From: Apostichopus japonicus
Taxonomy: Eukaryota; Echinodermata; Holothuroidea; Aspidochirotida; Stichopodidae
DNA: 64,000 nt
Assembly: GCF_037975245.1 (NCBI RefSeq)
Contig: NC_092565.1
Location: 8,052,999-8,116,998 of the forward strand
Direction: 5' to 3'
Below are positions 12,294-24,900 of this stretch, in pieces. A model generated the notes under the pieces. That model was not told the DNA's origin, searched no databases, and worked only from the letters and a program-made list of their open reading frames with translations. The position numbers and the translations under genes are program-made. The first letter of the stretch is position 1, and every line of letters starts with the position of its first letter.

Positions 12294-15187
12294 GACTCTG
12301 ACAGTTAGTGGAACTAACACGTAACTTTCTTTCTATTTGTTACCAACGAAAGTCAAGGTAATCACTTCATCAGCATCTCATGGCAAAAATGTCTACCTTG
12401 CTGTGGGGTATATGGAAACAATTAAAAAGGTCAGATAATTATATAACAAAACAAGATTTTTTGTATATTTATAAATTGGTTGTGCCTATTCGCATTATAT
12501 CACATTTTGAAGGCTGTATGTTCTATGTCTAGTTGAATGCACATCTAGTACAGATAGAATTGATAACCTGATACTTGCACAAACAGATTTTAAGAGCTCA
12601 GATGAGACATATATAAGGTTATAAATGGCACTTAGAGTTGGGAGAGTCAATTCTCATCAACGTAATGTTTTGGATTGTGGATGTGGTTGATTTTATACTC
12701 TCTGCAAGTTGCCAAGTGTTGCGTTGAATAGAACATTGTTCACTGAAGAACTATGTTATTCACCCCAGTGTCAAAGAATGTAATGTGACTAACAATCTTG
12801 TTGAAGACTATTAGCTTGGCACTTCATCAAGTGCTGACATTGTGTTACTCTGCACCTTCTAATCTAAGAAAAGTAAGATCAGCACTCTGACTGGTTAATT
12901 AATTGCCAGACGAAAATGGGCATACAATGTTTTTCACTCGTGAATAGTCACAACAATATAAATAACATTAATGAAAATTAGCCCAGTGATTGGAAATACT
13001 TACATTAGCCTAATGCTGAAACAAAATCTAGCCCATACAGGGTAGTGCAGTTGGGAATGTACAATGTTGTTACCGTTAGCCTAACGTAAAGCAGAGGGCC
13101 TACCAACGTGTGCCACGCGTTGTGCTACATTAAGCTTACATTAAGCATATACTTTGGCCCTGGCCTAGCCTACAACAACCTATTCTGCGGAATCCTATCC
13201 GTAGGCTAAGTCTCTGTATGGTCTATGGCCGGGTGAGCTTTGATAACGCTTCTGATAAAAAGGGCAACGGGACACAGACTGAAAGGCCTGATGTTAAATC
13301 TTACCAAAAACTCTACTCAGGAAAGGGAGGTCCAAAACTTTAGATTTGAACTGAAGAATTGTTCAAATTCACTATCAAAACTTCACAACATACCTAGTAA
13401 CAGTAACACGTAACGTTACAGTATGTCTACAAATACTGGATTCGTACTTACATAGAGTATATTGTTGACACTTGGTAGCATGTTCATCGGCTGTGGTAGT
13501 TTCCCGTGTGTCATTGTTCACATCACATTAGATAGAAACAATGACCAGCCTGGTCCGAGAAGTTAGTCACACGTCGTGAGAAACATTGAAGTATTGTTTG
13601 AGTGCGAAAGGCTCAGCATAATTTCAGGGCGGAATATCTATCGAATACATCTAAAAGTTGGGAAATATAGAACAATTACACGCTTTTTGATTATCCTTCC
13701 TCGTATAGTTTGGAAGATTCTATAGATAACAACCCTTCAATATCAATTTGGAATAAGACATGATATGGTGCTATTATACCATGATTGTAACCAGTTGTGA
13801 AGTACGAGTTCAACAGTCATCAGTGCCCCTTCCCATCCCCAACACACACACAATTTAGCACACTAAAGTTAACACTGTAACACCCGATCCCCATGTGAAA
13901 AACAAATATATTTTACAGTGGTTGAGTCCTATTGCGGCATGAGTGCAGGCCTAATTCATTGTTTCACAAATTCTAATAACTCTATTGCAACATTCTTTTA
14001 ATTTCATTTCAACTTTAGAGCACAATTAAATGACATTCGAATGAACGCCGTATGTCTGATCGTAATTAACAAATTACAATGACGTTATGTTTTTTCCCAT
14101 TGAGCTTTCGATTGCATCTGAGCTACTATCGCGAGTGCGTGTGTGAGACTATAATCCTGCCACTTAATTTGATGAACCTCGATCCATTTGTCAAAAATTA
14201 CATACACATTTGGACTTTCCATTTACAAAGTTCGACTATTTTATTTGAAAATGTCAATTGTTCCCGATTTTTGGAAAGTTTTCTCAAAAATTCTTGAAGC
14301 GACTGCATGTTCAAGGTAGTGTTGAACCCCCGATAAACGCTGCACATCGCAATAAAAGTTCTCTCGAAATTCTAAAGTTTTCATTTCGGGACTTTAATTG
14401 AACTTATTACATTTAATGACGAAATTTCTAGGCTAATATAAACTGTAAAATATCGGTCTTTATAAATATTTATACTTTGTCAAACTTTTAAGAACTTTGG
14501 AGAAATTATGAGGTGCATGAAACAGACAAAATTACCATGTTGCCAGTACTTCCTGACACTCTTTATGCCATGCAAAGGATCCGACTAAATAATCTTAAAG
14601 TGTGAGAGGGTGAGAGAAACCATGCCCAGGCCTTTTGAATAGTGGAGGTAGGTTCCATCACTATACCTCACCCTCATTCTATTTTCCTGGACAACTACCG
14701 TACGTGCAGCTATTTAAATATCATCCTACTGATTGCTTTCTTGTTCAACAGTAACTTGCAGTGTTGAATCATAAATTTACCTTTTGGTGCGGAAGACTAT
14801 AACTTATGCCATGTATTAACAAAATCTAACTGCCACTTTTTTGTTCTAATCTTCCCTCGAGATTTCTGCCAATTATGACTTAATTTCTTGTTACTTTATT
14901 ATTTTTCCCTCTTTTGATGTGATCATACATATCAGACAAAATGGGTATGAAAAGTGATCATATTATGTTGATATGTTCGGGTACCGCAAAAGCAGGTCCA
15001 CCAACGATAACACCATATTGTGGTGGGTATGAAGATTATGCACTGTTAGAACACAGGGAGTTCCCATGGTTGGGATCACCCCTTTATTTGGAAATTCCAC
15101 TTGACAAACTAGACACCCAAAACCATGGGGTTGGGGGAGATAAAAGTAATTAAAGAGTCACCATTTACACACAACAAGACAATATTT
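12294..15187. other. AUP1 5' flank and intergenic DNA
   Basis: No protein gene was recognised. On the minus strand a strong donor (CTCTAT|GTAAGT, exon end near 13452) lies upstream of the AUP1 start, and acceptor-like AGs sit just before the ATG, so a noncoding AUP1 first exon near 13453-13560 is likely. The sequence at 13080-13260 is locally richer in CpG, consistent with a promoter area. An open stretch at 14941-15153 (plus) resembles no known family. Confidence 0.4.
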
Positions 15188-15572
15188 GTCAAGTGGTTAA
15201 GGCAGTGGACTGGTGATCTAAGGATTACAGGTTCGAGCCCTGGCCAGATCATTGCGTTGTGTCCTTGGACAAGGCCCTTTATCTCCATTGCCTCTCTTCA
15301 CCCAGGTGTATAAATGGGGACTTGTGAGGTAACTTGTAAATATAGTTGTGTGCGCCGGTTTGTGGCTGCACCCTATGGGAAGTCCCCCGGGGGACACGTG
15401 GTTGTGGTGCACTGTGGTGCCCGAGGAGAGATCGATTGAATTGCGCACACTTTGGTGTGTAGGTGTGACAAGTTACCAATGACCAAAGCTAAGTTGTCAG
15501 TGCGGCGACACTTTATTGTAAGTTGCGCAATAAAAGAACTGAAATTAATATTATTATTAATATAATAATAAT
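15188..15572 (+). mobile_element. tRNA-derived SINE
   Basis: The head at 15188-15247 is tRNA-like, with an A box in AGTGGTTAAGGCAGTGG and a B box GGTTCGAGCCC. A body follows with GTGTCCTTGGACAAGGC, common in invertebrate SINEs, and the element ends in an ATT-rich tail after CAATAAAAGAACTG. Length is about 385 bp. No clear target-site duplication was found. Confidence 0.85.
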
Positions 15573-15716
15573 AAGAACAAAAACAAAGTCCATTGTGCTT
15601 GTTCGTCAATTGTTTATTTACACTAATTTGCTGTATATGATGTCCAATATCCTTACCATACACACATAAAATATGATTATACTTACATGATTGGTATCAT
15701 GACATGTGAAGCAAGG

Positions 15717-15759
<43 letters not shown>

Positions 15760-18215
15760 TACGTCGTCGCCAATACATTGCACTAATACATACCTTATCT
15801 ATATATTAACCATTACAGTTAGGTTTATTCACCTATCCAATCAATAACATAATAGCATATTTATCCATTTAACATTTAAACTTCAAATAATTAATTGCCA
15901 GAAAAGTCTTATTTTAAAATTAGTACATTTTCATATTCAACTGACATTTTGTATTTATCACAATTTATTTCTACAAAAACATTCCTGTCTCTCTCTCTCT
16001 CTCTCTCTTTAAAGCTGGCCTTGCTCAGGTTTGTGTGTTCTTAACACTCTTGAGCTTCATCTCAACTCATGATGAAGGATACAATTTTAAAACAAAGGAT
16101 ATTTATGACACTTACTTGGGTACATCCCTTCACAACCTCATTGCTCACGCAAATTATTGTGGGTGGTAACAATATGCATACAGGGTGGAGATACATGGGC
16201 AGCAGAAGAGTAATGATAAATGGGCAGGGAAATAAAATAAAGCCGCAGATGGAATTATCATCCAAAACTTGCATAGATATCAAGGTGAACATTTTTCTTC
16301 TCTAACAATGCTACAAAGATTGAAGAACTCTCGTTACATGTATTATAAGATTGGATTAAACTCATGGATAAATAATTACATAAGTAAAGCTAAATCATCT
16401 GCTCTAATTTTGACCCTACAAAAGACGGGACAGAAATACAAAGGAACCAGAAAAAAAGAAGAAGGAAATAAAATGTCCTCTTACTGAGACATTTAACAAG
16501 AGATGCATAAAACCTTGAAAGTTGCTGACAGATTGAGCAGAAATACTGGTTGGGTGAAAAGTAAAAATAAAGAAAGAAAAAAGAAAGATCATTTTTGCAG
16601 GAATTTGTTTTGTCATATGTTATTCTGTATGAGATTGAATAATTGGATTTAATTGACATTTAAAACATCATTAAATGACACTTGAGCTAGTATACTGTAC
16701 TTAACATAAATAAATAAAATACCTTCTAATTATACAGTCTTTATATATTACTCATCTCATCTGCTTATCCACTAAATCACTTTGCCAACCAGTAAAACTA
16801 AAGCTTAAGTTGCCAAAAAGTTTCAAAAAAACGAGTTTTGAAAATTCCAGAGAAACCATTTTTTTCCAATCTCTACTTCACAAATTATGACTGTAAGATG
16901 GTTACTGGATAGGCATGTGGTATGTATGCACCACAATCCAAAATGAATAAATTAATTGCATGATTTTTAATTAGGTAAACATGTTCCTTTATTGATGAAT
17001 AATTTAACTAAAGGCTTTAGACAATTTTGGTTTATAGAATCAGACTATTGGATATTGAAAATATTTTTATGTTATAAGTTTGTTATGTCAAAAAGAGCAA
17101 CCAGAAACTGATGTAGGTAATTGTGGACCTATCTTTTAATTGTGCGTGTCTGGGAATAAGTGAGGGGTGACCAGAGGCGGAGTTCTTACTATGAATAAGC
17201 ATTAATAGTGACAGATTAATTAGTGGAATCTTACGCTGTGCAAATGGTCTCAAATACGATTAATGAATGATTCTCACTGTTGTAATGCCATTATAAACTT
17301 TACAGCTATTATTCTTAAACATAGTTGGTCTGGTCTCTTTACCTTGTCAGGTGCGAATAAATGTATTAGATAGAAACAATTTCAGTTTCTCACAAGAGAT
17401 GTCTCACTTAACTCTTACGGAATCCTGACAATTAAATCCTTAGAGTTTATTAAGTACGAATGACAAGGGGAGACAGGTGCAATGATTCCTTTTACTCCTG
17501 TACCGGCCTCTCCTCCTTTTACAATTTCACATAAATCTCCCTAAGAAGCCACGAATTATGACCTAATTTAGTCAATTCCAGTCGACTGGAAAACTTCATC
17601 AATATGTTTTGACAGAAGGAATTAGATACGTTCTTTCAAGAATAATGAGAAAGGATGATTCGTGTGAATACCATTTGACATATACTGGTTGAATAACCTT
17701 TATGAAATTTGTTGCATTTTCAGTTGGTGAACATTAAGTCCAGATTTGACACAGGCAAGAACTGCAGTTTATCAAGTACTCAAATTAAGTACGGAATATA
17801 AATGTGAATAACTGTGACATCCCTAATGTCCACAGCAAAGACAACATTAATGTACATCAAATTTATGAAATAAAATGTAGCCAAAGTAAAAAAATAGTCC
17901 AGGTTTGGAAAAACTTCTTCTAATCATTCAATATCCTTTATGAATTAAAAAAAAAACTCTGGTACAGTGTTACTATAACAGAAGGGATTACCTTTTCCTT
18001 TGACACACACTGTATTGCATCAGTATTATTCCAAAATATACAGAAAGCCTTCAAAAATAATAACTTTTCTCACCTAACCCTCACCACTATTTGAGTTTTA
18101 ATCGCTTGGGTTACAGCTAGCCAGATAAAGAAGACAGTTAACAGATCGCTCATCACGGTATATAGCGATTATTCCCTTTAGGAGGAGGGGCTTGTGATAT
18201 TTCACTTCCTCGAAT
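15573..18215. other. Intergenic DNA with simple repeats
   Basis: No gene was recognised on either strand. The stretch holds a (TA)n tract at about 15719-15756 and a (CT)n tract at about 15988-16008. The rest is AT-rich unique-looking sequence with only short, non-conserved open frames. Confidence 0.5.
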
Positions 18216-18229
18216 GTTGCCATAGTAAC
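18216..18229. promoter_or_regulatory. RFX-type X-box
   Basis: GTTGCCATAGTAAC fits the X-box consensus GTNRCC-N(0-3)-RGYAAC exactly, with a 2-nt spacer. RFX factors bind such sites upstream of ciliary genes in animals. The surrounding 18120-18300 is more GC- and CpG-rich than its neighbours. No ciliary gene was recognised nearby. The nearest candidate is the unassigned plus-strand gene starting about 2.2 kb downstream. Confidence 0.5.
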
Positions 18230-19302
18230 ATGTTTACACTCTGGATGTGAGGAGACTGGAGTTGACGTTGCCCCAGTGGATCAAGTTGTTTTATTTTCCT
18301 GCCCAGGCTCTTATCTTTAATGAATTTACTTGAAAAAGATACAAATTGTCTGCTCAACAGATAGATAAAATTGATGTATTTGTAATTTTGACATTATTTA
18401 AATTATACATACTGACTATTACACATTCTGACATTGAAATACATGTAAAATATCTGTAAGCTTTCCGAATTAACATGTACAAATCCCAATATCTTTGTAA
18501 ACTTCTTTTTTTTTATATGTAAGGACTAATTCCTCAGTTTTTTTCACTACACCATACAAAAGTTAGATTATTTCATAGTTATTGTTCACTTGTGGCTAAC
18601 AGGCATTGGCTTTTATGCATATTTGGCAACTTGTATTTACATTAATGTTTAACATTTAAGAGTATGAATATTCATAAGTTTTCACCCACCCCCCCTCTTT
18701 CAACTTTGCTTGCAAATAACGATATGAAATGTTCTAGCTTGTGAAGGATATGTGCAAAGGAAAAGTGTTTTCTTTTGTTCATATAAATGTATTTTCCACT
18801 TGATATACCAATAGATAGATAAATGTAATATCCAGTTTATTATTATTTAAATATCACACTATGTTATAGTTACATCTATTAGTCTTCTTAACCAATTTTG
18901 TTACATTATTCATTTAGTTTTTTTTCTTTTCTTGTTGTTTCTTCTCCCCCACCCCCCCCCCCCCTCTTTGTTAAGACTAAAGTCTACCTAGAACATTTCC
19001 TTTTCACAAGTGTTTTACTTCTTATAATGATTCAAGCATATGTGTTTATATGTAATGTTGTGGAAAAGCAAATATTTGAAATGAAATCAATTTATGGCTA
19101 ACTGTGATTATAAGGTGTTCAAACATTGCAGAGGAGTCAGGAGTTTTCACTATTGGAATGAGACAGACAGGTGGCAGGAGTTTAACATATTACTATATAT
19201 AAACTATATATAACCGTCAATATAGTGTATGCGATTTTAGTGAATGCAGTACAGATGTACTATCATGGTGCACTATTAAAACACTCACAACTGTCTATAC
19301 TC

Positions 19303-20270
19303 CAGGTTAGCTTGGAACCTACAGGTTAGCTTGGAACTTGCAGGTAAGTGGGGAACCTGCAGGTTAACTTGCAACCTGCGGGTTAGCTTGGAACCTGCCG
19401 GTTAGCTTGGAACCTGCAGGTTAACTTGGAACCTGCGGGTTAGCTTGGAACCTGCCGGTTAGCTTGGAACCTGTCGGTTAGCTTGGAACCTGCCGGTTAC
19501 CTTGGAACCTGCCTGTTAGCTTGTGACCTGCCGGTTGGCTTGGACCTGCAGGTAAGCTTGGAACCTGCCGGTTAGCTTGGAACCTGCAGGTTATCTTGGA
19601 ACCTGCCAGTTAGCCTGGAACCTGCAGGTTAGCTCGGAACCTGCAGCTTAGCTTGGAACCTGCCGGTTAGCTTGGAACCTGCCGGTTAGCTTGGAACCTG
19701 CCGGTTACCTTGAAACCTGCCTGTTAGCCTGGAACCTGCGGGTTAGCTTGGAATCGCAGGTTAGCTTGGAACCTGCCGGTTAGCTTGGAACCTGCAGGTT
19801 AGCTTGGAACCTGCCGGTTAGCTTGGAACCTGCAGATTAGCTTGGAACCTGCCGGTTAGCTTGGAATCTGCTGGCTAGCTTGGAACCTGCCGGTTAGCTT
19901 GGAACCTGCAGGCTAGCTTGGAACCTGCCAGTTAGCTTGGAATCTGCTGGCTAGCTTGGAACCTGCAGGTTAACTTGGAACCTGTGGGTTAGCTTGTGAC
20001 CTGTCGGTTGGCTTGGACCTGCAAGTAAGCTTGGAACCTGCAGGTTAGCTTGGAACCTGCAGGTTAGCTTGGAACCTGCTGGTTAGCTTGGAACCTGCTG
20101 GTTAGCTTGGAACCTGCCGGTTAGCTTGGAACCTGCCTGTTACCTTGGAACCTGCCTGTTAGCTTGGAACCTGCAGGTTAGCTTGGAATTGCAGGTTAGC
20201 TTGGAACCTGCAGGTTAGCTTGGAACCTGCAGGTTAGCTTGGAACCTGCAGGTTAGCTTGGAACCTGCAG
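19303..20270. repeat. 19-bp minisatellite, about 51 copies
   Basis: A head-to-tail array of GGTTAGCTTGGAACCTGCA. The main variation is at the unit join, read as CAG, CCG or CTG, with occasional 17- or 18-bp copies such as GGCTTGGACCTGCAGGTAA. Where the join reads CAG, adjacent units form the palindrome AACCTGCAGGTT. There are no spacers. Confidence 0.97.
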
Positions 20271-20376
20271 GAATGGACAATCATACAATTTAAGGAAGTG
20301 TATCTGGTTTTGAAAGTAAACCTGAGTTAAGACTTGTTGTTGAAACATGTGGGTATAATGAATTGTTCAATTGCAG

Positions 20377-21285
20377 GTTGAAATTACAAAAAGAGTACAA
20401 CTGCATCTTCCATAAGCATAGTAATACATGACAGTGTAACTGGAAAATAAGAAACATAGTTAATTTAAAAACACATGCATGATGCAGGGTTTATACAAAT
20501 TAACAACTGAAGTATATGAAGAATAATAAAACAGAAAACCTAATACCAATTTAGGAGATACCAAAAACATTGATAAACTTTGAAGAGAAGTTTCCTTTCA
20601 TGAAAAATATGACAACAAAAATGAACAAGTTAGCCCATTGCTTTAAAGACCTGAAAGACATTAAGAATATCTCTCCCAAAAAATAGTAAGTGCTCTTGTC
20701 AGCTATTATATTGAGTAACAAATATTAAATGTAGTTAGTTCTTAAGTGTAAAACAAGACAAACAAGACTTTAACAAGTTATGACTAATTTCTAGAAAATT
20801 AGGAATTAGGGGTTGCTCTTGAATTCTTGATTTTCATTGATAATTCTACTTCACCTCTGACTTTTAAAATGACTGACTCCAACATTTTTGTGAAGAAGCA
20901 TATAGATTTAGCCAAGCGTGTAACAACACTGAAGGTGCAGCCCAGCTTCTTGACAGTCTCACCTTTGACCTCAGATATAGAGAGAAAGGTCAGTTCATGG
21001 GGACAATGACATAACTCAGCCCATTCATTTATCCCATATTTCCTGGTCCCCTTCAGTTTCCCTGACTTCTAATTTGACCTGTAGCCCTTGCCCCCCCCCC
21101 CCTCCCCTCCCTCTCATTAGACCTACCTTGAATTCACTTTACTTCTATGCAGCTCAAATCATTATATGGTTTGAATAATGGTAACCAAACTAGTCTCCTT
21201 GAGCATTTCGCAAGCAGTTTGAAACAATTTTTAACGAGAATGATTTACGGCACACACTTGTTGCTTAACTGTCTGGTGTTAAGAT
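20377..21285 (+). CDS. Possible unrecognised multi-exon gene
   Basis: Four stretches read like exons. 20377-20420 follows an acceptor TTCAATTGCAG and reads LKLQKEYNCIFHKH. 20555-20685 follows ATTTAG and ends at TA|GTAAGT, reading INFEEKFPFMKN then MNKLAHCFKDLKDIKN. About 20803-20988 ends AAG|GTCAGT and reads MTDSNIFVKKHIDLAKRV then LTSDIERK. 21153-21285 follows CTATGCAG and reads LKSLYGLNNGNQTSLLEHF to a TGA. The last two join in phase. The first two do not join to their followers in phase with the acceptors I see, so an exon is missing, a boundary is wrong, or the gene is decayed. AATAAA lies at 21491-21496. The composition is helical and lysine/leucine-rich. No family was recognised. Confidence 0.33.
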
Positions 21286-21490
21286 GATAACAAAATTATT
21301 ATCTTCCTACTCTGCTCGTACAAATGCAGTTTGAAGATTTACATTCAATGAATATTAAATTTGTGACCACTCCAGTGTAATAACATTTAAAGGATTAAAA
21401 TTGAAAGCATAATATTATCAAGACAATCACACCTTTTCATGAACTCATCTGGTTTGAAATTCCAACAAGTTGGAACAAACATAATTTACA

Positions 21491-21496
21491 AATAAA
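21491..21496 (+). promoter_or_regulatory. Possible poly(A) signal of the unassigned gene
   Basis: AATAAA on the plus strand about 205 nt after the TGA at 21283-21285 of the candidate gene. It is a common motif in AT-rich DNA, so support depends on that gene being real. Confidence 0.25.
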
Positions 21497-21930
21497 TCTT
21501 TGGTAAATATAGAGTACAAAGACAGAAAGAAATTGTTTAACATAACCAATCAAGATAAAACACAAACCAGCTTGGCATAAATAAGACCAACTTGTCAATG
21601 CGACCAACAACCAGTAAATTTTACTGTTTTAAATAACAAAAAAAGAATGTTAAATGGGGAAAAAAAATGTTGGAATTGAAATGCTCTGTAACTATTCTTA
21701 ATCTTACAAACTTGGTGATAAGAATACCACATTGTCACATTTGTCAAACATTTTTTCCTTTTAATTAATAATATTAAGTATTGCTCTTCCAACATACCAT
21801 TCTCCAGCAGAAAACTCTTACAGCTTTACTGAAGTGGGTCTGCCTCCAACAGAAACAGGGTGATTGGGGCAAGAAGGTGACATATAGCTTAGTCTTTGGT
21901 CAACTAAGGAATCTCTAATGAAGTCCACTG

Positions 21931-24900
21931 TTAGTTAGTGAGTTCCATCCAGCATTGATTGCATACTAGCTCTTTCTCGACCTTGGCAGCTGGCGCTGCA
22001 AATGAAACAACAACATGCTGGTGTTACGAGAATAAAGACATTTGTCACACCTTAGAGGCAAGAAGTTTCTTTTCTCTTGTCCATCTGTTTAAATATCATC
22101 TCTGTCTCTATTAATACTTTACAAATTACTACTTTGCATGTAGTTTTACTAGTTGTTCACAATGACATACATTGGCTTTCAACTTAAACCTCACTGCCAA
22201 ATCAACAGATTATGAAAGCTTTTAGACAATTGTGTAATATTGTTTCAATTCTCTTCATAACTAACTGTCTGATAATTATAAGACTGGTGTTTTTTGACTG
22301 ATAATTCCACACCAACCCCTAGATTTCAAAAAAGTTTCTTTTTCATCAAAAACAAAATCTGCTCTAGTTTAGGATCTGTAACGATATTTGAGAGCAACGA
22401 TCCTTCACTTTATAACTTGCGGTCACTTTCAATTATATATGTCAGAGTATTACCATAATCTTAAAATCACTCAAACTACTTTGTGTCCTTCTCCAAAAGT
22501 ACATCCTTTGTCTCATCTTTAGCTCACGTCTGACCTCTTGCATTTACATTTTTCTCATAAAAAACCCACACCGAGACAATGCATGCTACAAGCCTAGAAA
22601 CAAACAAAATTATTCTGGCAATTCTTCACAGTTGCCATCTTTTGAAAGCAAGTCCAAAGGTTCTCCAGGACTGATAAATGATTTTCATTCAATTTTGGGT
22701 TGATTCATTGTGTCACGACTTTAATAAAATAACTTACATGTTGCCCCCAAAGCTGATCTAGGCAGTTTCTTATTGCAGCATTTTGGACAGAAATGGTTTC
22801 CACAATGCCGACAGTATCTCTAAGGAGAAGAAACATGGAGAAATATTGTTCGGAATACAGCACAGACTTTTCAGCAATTAATTCTGATACAAACATACAA
22901 CTAGCTAACAATGTCTCTTCAAAAACTACATTATACATCACTCATCAATATGTTGGTAAATATTCCGTAAGAATGAAAAATAAAATATACTCTTGAAAGA
23001 AGATTGTTGGATATTTTGTATAGATAATTTCTCTAATTTTACTTAATGTCTCTTACCCTGTATGAGGTGTACCAAACTAAACAAGTACACAACTTATTTA
23101 TATTACATTACTAAAACACCAAGAAAGTCAAACAAGAGGACAGAGGGAACTCGAAACTTGATCAAATATCACACAGTATTGATGAGATTAAAATATTTTT
23201 GGGAACAATTCCTCAACTGTTTCAACAAACATATAGTTATTATCTAAAGATGAAGCACAGATGTTGCTTAACACTCATATCCATGCTTGACCTTTACCCT
23301 AATCTTGTTACAAAGGTGTTGAGCTTAGTATTTAGTCCCAAAATCTGAATTTTAAAAGAGGGCTCTTTTGTGGGCTGTGGGCCTTCAATATACTCTATAA
23401 CTAACATCACATAGATGTTGTATAGATCTCCTGCTGGTAATCAATGAAAATATTCATTATGAATGAACATCGTAAAACAAAGCATAAATGAAAACACTCA
23501 CCCTTCTCTTTGTGAAGTTATTAAATGCTGCCATGCATGAGAAGCATTCTCCCTTCTCTGAGAACTTTTGGTTTCCTTCTTCTTTGTCTTGATATGACCT
23601 CTCACCACTTCCCAAAGAGGAGCTGTCTTCATCCTTGCATTCTCTCTCCGACTCTGCACCCAAGGGTTCTGGTTCAACCTTTCCAAGATGAAGACCACAG
23701 AAAAATGAAACATCATATCACATCAAAAGACAAGAACCAATATAGTGTAATCAATCAACAGGCACCCCCCCCCCTCCATAGAACAACATAAACTTCAGTG
23801 GAATCTTTCCAGTGAATTAAATTTAGAAAGCCTTCTCCAAGGAGGATAATCTCTCACAGGATCAACCAAACACAGCTACACACCTACCCTTCTGTAAATT
23901 TATTTAAATAATTTTTTTAGGTATCATTATACTAACATCTTCATATAAAGATTTTACTGAGGAACATAACCTTTCATTTTACATTTATACTCAAGCACAA
24001 CCGATGTTGCTTATGTCTTTAAGCAACAACAAGCACAACCTATTTTGTTATGTGCTGTAGCAACAACAATACCTCTTTATCTCTATCTTGAAATCAGTCA
24101 TTGACAAACTTCTACTTACCTGGGTATTATCCAGAGGATACATGACATCAGTGTCCGTTTCTATGGTGATCTGAAATGAAATTATAAAGCAATAGTCTGC
24201 ACGATGTGGAATATATGTAAACATAGTAACGAATAAATTTTATATCCTAGTCCTAGGAGATATTCTCTTTTATACACATTCACTGTTGTACGAGTTCTTA
24301 TCAACACACAGCAAAGGCATATGAAAACACCTTTGCAATTTGCTGCAATTCTCTCAGTTCAAATGAGATATAGTTTTAGAGAGTAGTTGCACCACACATA
24401 AAGTATAATGAAGACTGAAATCATAAATAGTATAAATATGATTTAATGAGCATAATGAATTATGTTTCTTTATTTTTTTTTTCCATCAGTATGAACTGTT
24501 GTATCATTGTAACATGCATAATTGTTTGGTAGATTTATTGAATTACTGAGTTTATTAATCTTCATATCACTCTTCTTGGTTTATTGACATTTTGATCTGT
24601 TTGAAGGCAATACTAATATCAAAATTTAATTAAAAAAAACCCAAGGGAGCCTTCAGCCTAAAGTAGCTTTCACATACCATATGTGGAGAAAACAATTCAT
24701 TGCTGATTAGAGGATAGCTCTGTATTCTCATACCTGTGGTTTTGGCACAGGTGTTGTCTTTGCATCGTCCCTGTCGTCTGTTGACAAAGAATCTGTGACT
24801 GCATCCGTGTTGTGTAAGTACCTAAAAAAACCTGGATTTGCTCCAAAAATAAGACAGACTTGAATACTTAAAGAAAAACAAAGAGGTAGTAAGAAGGAAG

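Noticed and set aside
19132-19170. Possible small exon reading ESGVFTIGMRQT
   Set aside because: It has an acceptor and a weak donor but does not chain in phase with the candidate exon at 20377, and it is too short to judge.
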